A stretch of DNA of 10,329 bases from Solirubrobacterales bacterium (GTDB lineage: Bacteria; Actinomycetota; Thermoleophilia; Solirubrobacterales; Solirubrobacteraceae): NCBI GenBank assembly GCA_016215085.1, contig JACRMD010000365.1, forward strand, positions 1 to 10,329, given 5' to 3'. This document shows, piece by piece, positions 6,881-10,329 of the stretch. Numbering within the stretch: the first letter of the stretch is position 1; every line of letters begins with the position of its first letter. The translations under genes and the position numbers were made by a program. The notes under the pieces were generated by a model that saw only the letters and a program-made list of their open reading frames with translations, searched no databases and was not told the origin of the DNA.

Positions 6881-8068
6881 TTGCGGCCCTTGCGCCTGGC
6901 GGCGGCCGTCGCCGCCGTGACCTGCCTTGCCGCGCCCACGGTGGCGTCGGCGTCCTCGACCGTGTCGTTCAGCGGTCGCACGCTCACCATCACCGGCACG
7001 GCCGGCGCCGACAAGCCGCAGGTGGGCTACCGCGACTACGGCGGCAGCCAGGGCTTCACCGTCTACGACGGCACCGGGATCACCGCCGGTGGGGGCTGCG
7101 CGTCGTCCGGCACCAACGAGGTGACCTGCGCCGGCGCCAAGCCGACCGCCGGCAACCTCGCGTTCGCCAGCGTCACGCTCGGGGGCGGCAACGACGAGTA
7201 CTCCAACTACGCCGACGGCATCGCCGACACCGTCGACGGCGGCGACGGGGCCGACAAGCTCAACGGCCGCGTGGCCGGCGACAGCGTGGTGCCGGCCACC
7301 GACCACATCACCGGCGGGGCGGGCAACGACGAGCTGTCGGCCGGCAGCGGCGACGGCACGACCTGCGACGGGGGCAGCGGCGACGACTACATCCGCTGCT
7401 TCTACGTCACCAACGGCGTCACGGTCACCGGCGGCCCCGGCCGCGACGACATCGGCGGCGGCGACGGCCCCGACACGCTCGGCGGCGACGGCGGCAACGA
7501 CAAGATCTCGGGCGGGGGCGGCGGCGACGCCATCCACGGCGGCGACGGCGACGACGAGCTGACCGGCGACTACGGCGAGGACAAGGCCGGCGCCGACGAC
7601 GTCCACGGCGACGCGGGCACCGACACCTTCGTCGAGGACCGCAACTGGGACCGCAGGCAGTTCTGGTCGCTGGACGACGTCGCCAACGACGGCGCCGACT
7701 TCTCCGACGCGGGCGCGGCGGACGAGGGCGACAACGTCCACTCCGACGTGGAGAACGTCACCGGCGGCTACGACGACGACACGATCGTCGGCTCAGACGG
7801 CCCGAACAAGCTGAGCGGCGGCTCGCTCGGCGACGCACGCTGCTCGGGGGCGCCGGCAACGACCAGATGGTGGGCCAGAGCGGCAACGACCTCGTCGACG
7901 CCGGCTCGGGCATCGACACCGTCTCGGCCGGGAGCGGCAACGACGTCGTGCGCACCGCCGACGGCGAAGCCGACCAGGTCGGCTGCGGCGTCGGCGCCGA
8001 CATCGCCGAGGTCGACGGGCTCGACACCGTCAACACCAAGGACGACGGCGACAACTGCGAGACCGTGA
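6881..8068 (+). CDS. Secreted RTX/hemolysin-type calcium-binding protein, as sequenced (frameshifted after residue 318)
   Basis: The frame begins with TTG after AGGAGG and encodes a classical signal peptide: RPLR, a hydrophobic stretch to about residue 21, and cleavage near ASA-SS (22-26). The exported part has a short beta-type N-terminal region (27-100) and then glycine/aspartate-rich nonapeptide repeats (GGxGxDxL) that fold into a calcium-binding beta-roll. A non-repeat insert with SLDDVANDGA (263-272) and DNVHSDVENVTGG (284-296) interrupts the repeats; similar inserts are common in actinobacterial RTX-like proteins. Repeats stop at residue 318 (codon 7832-7834). The frame then reads 77 unrelated Arg/Thr/Ser/Ala-rich residues to a stop at 8068, clearly out of frame. 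The intact protein would be about 543 residues, ending at 8511. No RTX toxin domain or type I secretion genes are present, so 'hemolysin' describes the repeats only. Confidence 0.75.
   Translation: MRPLRLAAAVAAVTCLAAPTVASASSTVSFSGRTLTITGTAGADKPQVGYRDYGGSQGFTVYDGTGITAGGGCASSGTNEVTCAGAKPTAGNLAFASVTLGGGNDEYSNYADGIADTVDGGDGADKLNGRVAGDSVVPATDHITGGAGNDELSAGSGDGTTCDGGSGDDYIRCFYVTNGVTVTGGPGRDDIGGGDGPDTLGGDGGNDKISGGGGGDAIHGGDGDDELTGDYGEDKAGADDVHGDAGTDTFVEDRNWDRRQFWSLDDVANDGADFSDAGAADEGDNVHSDVENVTGGYDDDTIVGSDGPNKLSGGSLGDARCSGAPATTRWWARAATTSSTPARASTPSRPGAATTSCAPPTAKPTRSAAASAPTSPRSTGSTPSTPRTTATTARP
7226..7950 (+). repeat. RTX (GGxGxDxL) calcium-binding beta-roll repeat region
   Basis: Repeated nonapeptide-type units are readable, for example GGDGADKLN (120-128), GGAGNDELS (145-153), GGDGPDTLG (193-201 region), GGDGGNDKIS (201-210) and GGDGDDELTG (220-229). 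After the frameshift come GGAGNDQMVG, GQSGNDLVDAG, AGSGIDTVS and AGSGNDVVR. The aspartate and glycine positions are those that bind Ca2+ in beta-rolls. A non-repeat stretch at about 7617-7770 divides the array. Because the same motif continues on both sides of 7835 in different frames, the array itself demonstrates the one-base shift. Confidence 0.85.
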
Positions 8069-8511
8069 AGGTCACCGCGGTCGCGGCGCCGGGCGGCGGC
8101 GGGACCGGCACGGGCACCGTCGGCGCGGTGCCCGGCGGCAGCGCCCAGCTGCCGACCGGCAACCCCAACGCGTCGGTGGTCGCGCTGATCCTCGGCTCCT
8201 CCGGATCGGTCAAGCCCAACGGCCTGGCGGCGTTCGCGGCGACGGTCCCCGGCCCCGGCAAGGTCGCCGCGACGGTGACCGCCGTGACGGGCCGCAGGGC
8301 GGCGGCGGCGAAGGCGGTCGTGCTCGGCAAGGCGACCAAGTCCTTCAGCAAGGCCGGCAAGGTGAAGCTGTCGGTCCGCCTCAAGGGCAAGGCGGCCCGC
8401 AGGCTCCTCAAGAAGAAGAAGTTCAAGGTGGTCCTCACCACGCGCTTCACGCCCGTGGGCGGCACGGCCCAGAAGGCCGTCAAGCGCGCGGTGACGCTCA
8501 AGCGGAGGTAG
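7837..8511 (+). pseudogene. C-terminal part of the RTX-type protein, displaced by a one-base frameshift
   Basis: From 7837 the plus-strand frame one base off the upstream gene reads TLLGGAGNDQMVGQSGND, an exact continuation of the calcium-binding repeats, and stays open for 224 residues. The upstream frame ends with GSLGD (to 7834), and inserting one base between 7834 and 7837 would restore GDDTLLGGAGND. After the last repeat come a glycine/threonine-rich linker (PGGGGTGTGTVG) and a basic C-terminal domain ending in RRLLKKKKFKVVL and VTLKRR. Such lysine-rich beta-type tails are familiar from secreted proteins of Solirubrobacterales, from memory. It has no start codon or ribosome binding site of its own, so it is the broken tail of the preceding gene, either a real mutation or a sequencing error. 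Confidence 0.8.
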
Positions 8512-8517
8512 GCGGCG

Positions 8518-8550
8518 CGCGCGCCGGGGTCGCTCCTTCCCCGGCGCGCG
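8518..8550. terminator. Strong hairpin between convergent genes, probable bidirectional terminator
   Basis: CGCGCGCCGGGG (8518-8529) pairs perfectly with CCCCGGCGCGCG (8539-8550), a 12-bp all-GC stem with a 9-base loop (TCGCTCCTT). It fills the gap between the RTX-type stop (8509-8511) and the lysR stop (8551-8553), so it can end transcription from either side. There is no U-tract, as is usual in high-GC actinobacteria. Confidence 0.7.
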
Positions 8551-9417
8551 TCAGCGCGCCGCGAGCACGGCGTCCAGCGCGGCGCTGCGGGCGTCCTGCG
8601 GCCACACGAGGACGAACGGCAGCGTGACCGGCGGGTCCACCGGGACGAGCACCGTGCCCTCGAGCTCGGGCGGGAAGCCGCTGCGCGCGTAGAGCAGGAC
8701 GCCGAGGCCCTCGCGCACCGCCTGCACGCCGAGGTCGGGGTACGGGTCCGGTCGCGTCCGCGGCTCGAAGCCGGCGGCGCGGCAGGCGGCGACGACGGCC
8801 GCGGTGTAGCCCGGGCTGTCGGGGCCGCCGGCGACCAGCAGCGTCTCGCCGGCGAGGTCGGCGACGGAGACGGCGTGCCGCGCCGCCAGCGGGTGGTCGG
8901 CGCGCGCGTGCAGGACCGCGGGCTCCTCGCGCACGACGGCCGACGCCAGGCCCTCGAGGGGCGGCGGGCAGAACAGCAGCGCGAGGTCGAGCCGGCCCTG
9001 GCGCACGTCGCGCGCCAGCGCGCCGGTCGTGTCCTCGCGCGTGCGGACCATGACGCCCGGCGCCGCGGCGGCCCAGGCGGCGAGCAGGTCCGGCGCCAGG
9101 CCGTAGCGGGCGGTGGGCGTGATGCCGGCGCGCAGCAGCCCGGCCGGCGCCTTCTCCACCGCGCGGACCTGCGCGACGACCTCGTCGGCGTGGGCCAGCA
9201 GCTCGCGCCCGAGCTCGAGCAGCCGCGCGCCGGCGGGCGTGAGCGCGACGGTCCGCGGCGTGCGGTCCAGCAGCCGCACGTCGAGCTGCTGCTCGAGCTG
9301 GCGGATCGCGGCGCTCAGCGGCGGCTGGGCCATGTGGAGCCGCTCGGCGGCGCGCGTGAAGTTGCGCTCCTCCGCGACGGCGACGAAGTAGCGGATGAGG
9401 CGCAGCTCCGGGGTCAT
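8551..9417 (-). CDS. LysR-family transcriptional regulator
   Basis: A 288-residue protein of normal LysR length. The N-terminal winged helix-turn-helix runs from LRLIRYFVAVAEERNFTRAA (5-24) through ERLHMAQPPLSAAIRQLEQQ (25-44) to LLDRTPRTVALTPAGARLL (49-67), a textbook LysR DNA-binding domain. A linker helix follows to about 90, and the type 2 periplasmic-binding-like effector domain starts near GLLRAGITPTARYGLAPDLL (93-112). The later segment VQAVREGLGVLLYARSGFP fits the second lobe. It begins at ATG 9417, divergent from the rhodanese-like gene with an 84-base gap, so the rhodanese gene is the likely target, along with its own promoter. The co-inducer is unknown. It is convergent with the RTX-type gene, with a hairpin between. 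Confidence 0.93.
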   Translation of the reverse strand: MTPELRLIRYFVAVAEERNFTRAAERLHMAQPPLSAAIRQLEQQLDVRLLDRTPRTVALTPAGARLLELGRELLAHADEVVAQVRAVEKAPAGLLRAGITPTARYGLAPDLLAAWAAAAPGVMVRTREDTTGALARDVRQGRLDLALLFCPPPLEGLASAVVREEPAVLHARADHPLAARHAVSVADLAGETLLVAGGPDSPGYTAAVVAACRAAGFEPRTRPDPYPDLGVQAVREGLGVLLYARSGFPPELEGTVLVPVDPPVTLPFVLVWPQDARSAALDAVLAAR

Positions 9418-9430
9418 CCGCGGCCGATCC

Positions 9431-9443
9431 TACGCGGCGCGTA
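9431..9443. promoter_or_regulatory. Palindromic T-N11-A site, probable LysR box
   Basis: TACGCGGCGCGTA is a perfect 13-base palindrome (centre G9437) and satisfies the T-N11-A rule for LysR-type binding sites. It lies in the gap between the lysR and rhodanese-like starts, 14 bases from the lysR ATG. A possible lysR -10 on the minus strand, TAGGAT (9432-9427), overlaps it by two bases, which would suit autorepression. A weak TTGGAC (9465-9470) could be a -35 for the rhodanese gene, but I see no convincing -10. Confidence 0.5.
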
Positions 9444-9501
9444 TGGCGGCACACCCGACCGGTCTTGGACGCGGCGGCCGGACCCCGGCACCCTCGGGGC
9501 C

Positions 9502-9837
9502 ATGTCCAAGACCATCACCCGCATCGAGCTCCAGCAGGCGATCGAGGCCGGCACGGCCGTCGTCGTCGAGACGCTCGGGCCCATGTACTACGCCTCGGGC
9601 CACCTGCCCGGCGCCGTCAACATCCCGCACACCGAGGTGGCGGAGCTCGCCCCGTCGCTGCTGCCCGACAAGGACGCGGCGATCGTGACCTACTGCTCCA
9701 ACGAGCAGTGCCGCAACTCGGAGATCGCCCGCGCCCAGCTCACCGCCATGGGCTACACGAACGTGCGCAAGTACGCCGAGGGCAAGCAGGACTGGGAGGC
9801 CGCCGGGCTCCCGCTCGAGGTCCCCGCGACGGCGTGA
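9502..9837 (+). CDS. Single-domain rhodanese-like protein
   Basis: A 111-residue cytoplasmic protein made of one rhodanese homology domain. The CH2A-type stretch GHLPGAVNIPHTEV (33-46) is followed by the active-site loop VTYCSNEQCRNSEIA (62-76) and the C-terminal motif YAEGKQDWEAAGLPLE (91-106). Cys65 is the expected nucleophile that carries persulfide sulfur. The loop reads Cys65-x5-Arg71, one residue longer than in typical sulfurtransferase rhodaneses (six-residue loop) and formally like the Cdc25/arsenate-reductase-type loop; a second cysteine, Cys70, lies within it. Single-domain rhodaneses serve sulfur transfer, cyanide detoxification or redox signalling; the exact role is unknown here. 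ATG 9502 is chosen because the domain starts directly after it. No strong Shine-Dalgarno is visible. It is divergent from lysR and probably regulated by it. Confidence 0.88.
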   Translation: MSKTITRIELQQAIEAGTAVVVETLGPMYYASGHLPGAVNIPHTEVAELAPSLLPDKDAAIVTYCSNEQCRNSEIARAQLTAMGYTNVRKYAEGKQDWEAAGLPLEVPATA

Positions 9838-9850
9838 GGACCGCTCCCCG

Positions 9851-9888
9851 ACACCGGCCGGCGGGAACCTGCGAACGTCGGCCGGTGT
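9851..9888 (+). terminator. Hairpin after the rhodanese gene, probable terminator
   Basis: ACACCGGCCG (9851-9860) pairs perfectly with CGGCCGGTGT (9879-9888). Three further pairs inside (one a G-U) give about 13 bp with a 12-base loop. It begins 14 bases after the rhodanese stop and ends just before the next gene's start region, so it may end the rhodanese transcript or fold in the leader of the following gene. No U-tract follows. Confidence 0.5.
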
Positions 9889-9897
9889 ATGGGGGAC

Positions 9898-10329
9898 ATG
9901 CGGACGCCCATCGCCCTCCCGGCCGCCGCCGCCGCGCTCGTCCTCGCCCTCGCCGCGCCGGCCGCCGCCAAGCAGCTCGAGAGCCTGGAGGTGTGCGGGC
10001 CCACGACCTGCATCGACCGCACCGCGGACGCGGGCGACGACCCGCACCGGCTGATGGACGCGGGCGCGCCCTACGACGGCGCCGTGCGCGCGGCGCCGTT
10101 CGTGCAGCTGCGGATCGGGATCGGCGACGGCAGCGGCGAGGTCTTCGGCCACACGACGCTGCGCTTCGTCCCCGACGCCGGGCTGCTGCTGGCCGAGGAC
10201 GGCACGTGGCTGCAGCCGCCGCCCGACGTCGCCGCGCTGCTGCGGCGGCTGTCCGGCGGGGTCGACCGCTTCCCGGCCGCGCGCCTGCCCGGCACGACAC
10301 CGGTGCGCGCCACGCCGCCGCCCGCCGCC
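9898..10329 (+). CDS. Unrecognised secreted protein, partial at right edge
   Basis: An uninterrupted frame of 144 codons to the window edge. It opens with a clear signal peptide: RTP, then a 17-residue hydrophobic Ala/Leu/Val run, with probable cleavage after PAAA (residue 24) before KQLESLEVCG. The mature part has a paired-cysteine motif CGPTTC (33-38) near its N-terminus, then RLMDAG (51-56), a segment resembling a beta strand (APFVQLRIGIG, 66-76) and a tryptophan segment DGTWLQPPP (101-109). I recall similar short Cys-Gly-x-x-x-Cys secreted proteins in Thermoleophilia, but no named family. Two in-frame ATGs, 9889 and 9898, are possible. I chose 9898 because it gives the more usual signal peptide and has GGGGGA just upstream, though only one base away. 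Function unknown. Confidence 0.7.
   Translation, partial: MRTPIALPAAAAALVLALAAPAAAKQLESLEVCGPTTCIDRTADAGDDPHRLMDAGAPYDGAVRAAPFVQLRIGIGDGSGEVFGHTTLRFVPDAGLLLAEDGTWLQPPPDVAALLRRLSGGVDRFPAARLPGTTPVRATPPPAA

Noticed and set aside
7226..7950. Recurrent GGCGGCGACGGC-like units that could suggest a CRISPR or tandem DNA repeat
   Set aside because: They are irregular at DNA level and follow the 9-residue GGxGxDxL protein period, so they are coding repeats without spacers.
6869..8501. Two minus-strand open frames opposite the RTX-type gene
   Set aside because: Val/Ala/Gly-rich antisense translations of the repeat array; no ribosome binding site or domain, and the plus strand has a clear signal peptide and RTX repeats.
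4747..8511. A very long plus-strand open frame (1254 codons) through the TetR, MFS and RTX genes
   Set aside because: Over most of its length it is Arg/Ala-rich noise read out of frame with the recognisable genes; only the last part (7837-8511) is genuine, as the displaced RTX tail.
6881..8511. A programmed ribosomal frameshift as the explanation for the RTX break
   Set aside because: There is no slippery heptamer or obvious downstream pseudoknot at 7829-7845, and the local bases are simply one short of a GAC codon; mutation or sequencing error is simpler.
6881..8511. RTX toxin with a type I secretion system
   Set aside because: The protein has an ordinary Sec-type signal peptide, no toxin domain is visible, and no ABC/HlyD/TolC genes are nearby.
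9430..10152. Minus-strand open frame of 240 codons opposite the rhodanese and secreted genes
   Set aside because: It spans two genes and a hairpin on the opposite strand and has no recognisable domain; a GC-driven shadow.

Overview
The window is very GC-rich bacterial DNA with dense, closely packed genes. The style suggests a high-GC actinomycete. The secreted RTX-type calcium-binding protein, with its lysine/arginine-rich C-terminal domain, points more narrowly to the Thermoleophilia/Solirubrobacterales. That taxonomic placement is an inference from protein style, not a phylogenetic result.

Left part (1-4729, all minus strand): an operon for the later steps of leucine/isovalerate breakdown. 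In transcription order it holds an acyl-CoA dehydrogenase (4729-3596), a hydroxymethylglutaryl-CoA lyase (3593-2682), a biotin carboxylase/biotin carrier subunit (2689-860) and a methylcrotonyl-CoA carboxylase carboxyltransferase subunit (863 to beyond the left edge). The genes overlap or lie 2 bases apart. Together they would oxidise a branched acyl-CoA, carboxylate methylcrotonyl-CoA and cleave HMG-CoA to acetyl-CoA and acetoacetate. The methylglutaconyl-CoA hydratase is not in view.

Centre (4730-6778): a 61-base divergent promoter region contains a 39-bp almost perfect palindrome (4741-4779). To its right, on the plus strand, are a TetR-family regulator starting with GTG at 4791 and, overlapping it by one base, a 14-TM DHA2-type MFS exporter. 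The palindrome is well placed to let the TetR protein control the catabolic operon, itself and the exporter together.

Right part (6779-10329): a secreted RTX/hemolysin-type calcium-binding protein with a TTG start and a strong ribosome binding site carries a one-base frameshift near 7835, and its C-terminal third continues in another frame up to 8511. A strong hairpin separates it from a convergent LysR-type regulator (9417-8551). The lysR gene is divergent from a small rhodanese-like gene (9502-9837), with a T-N11-A palindrome between them. A second hairpin precedes an unrecognised secreted protein that runs off the right edge. I see no rRNA, tRNA, CRISPR array, insertion sequence or phage gene.
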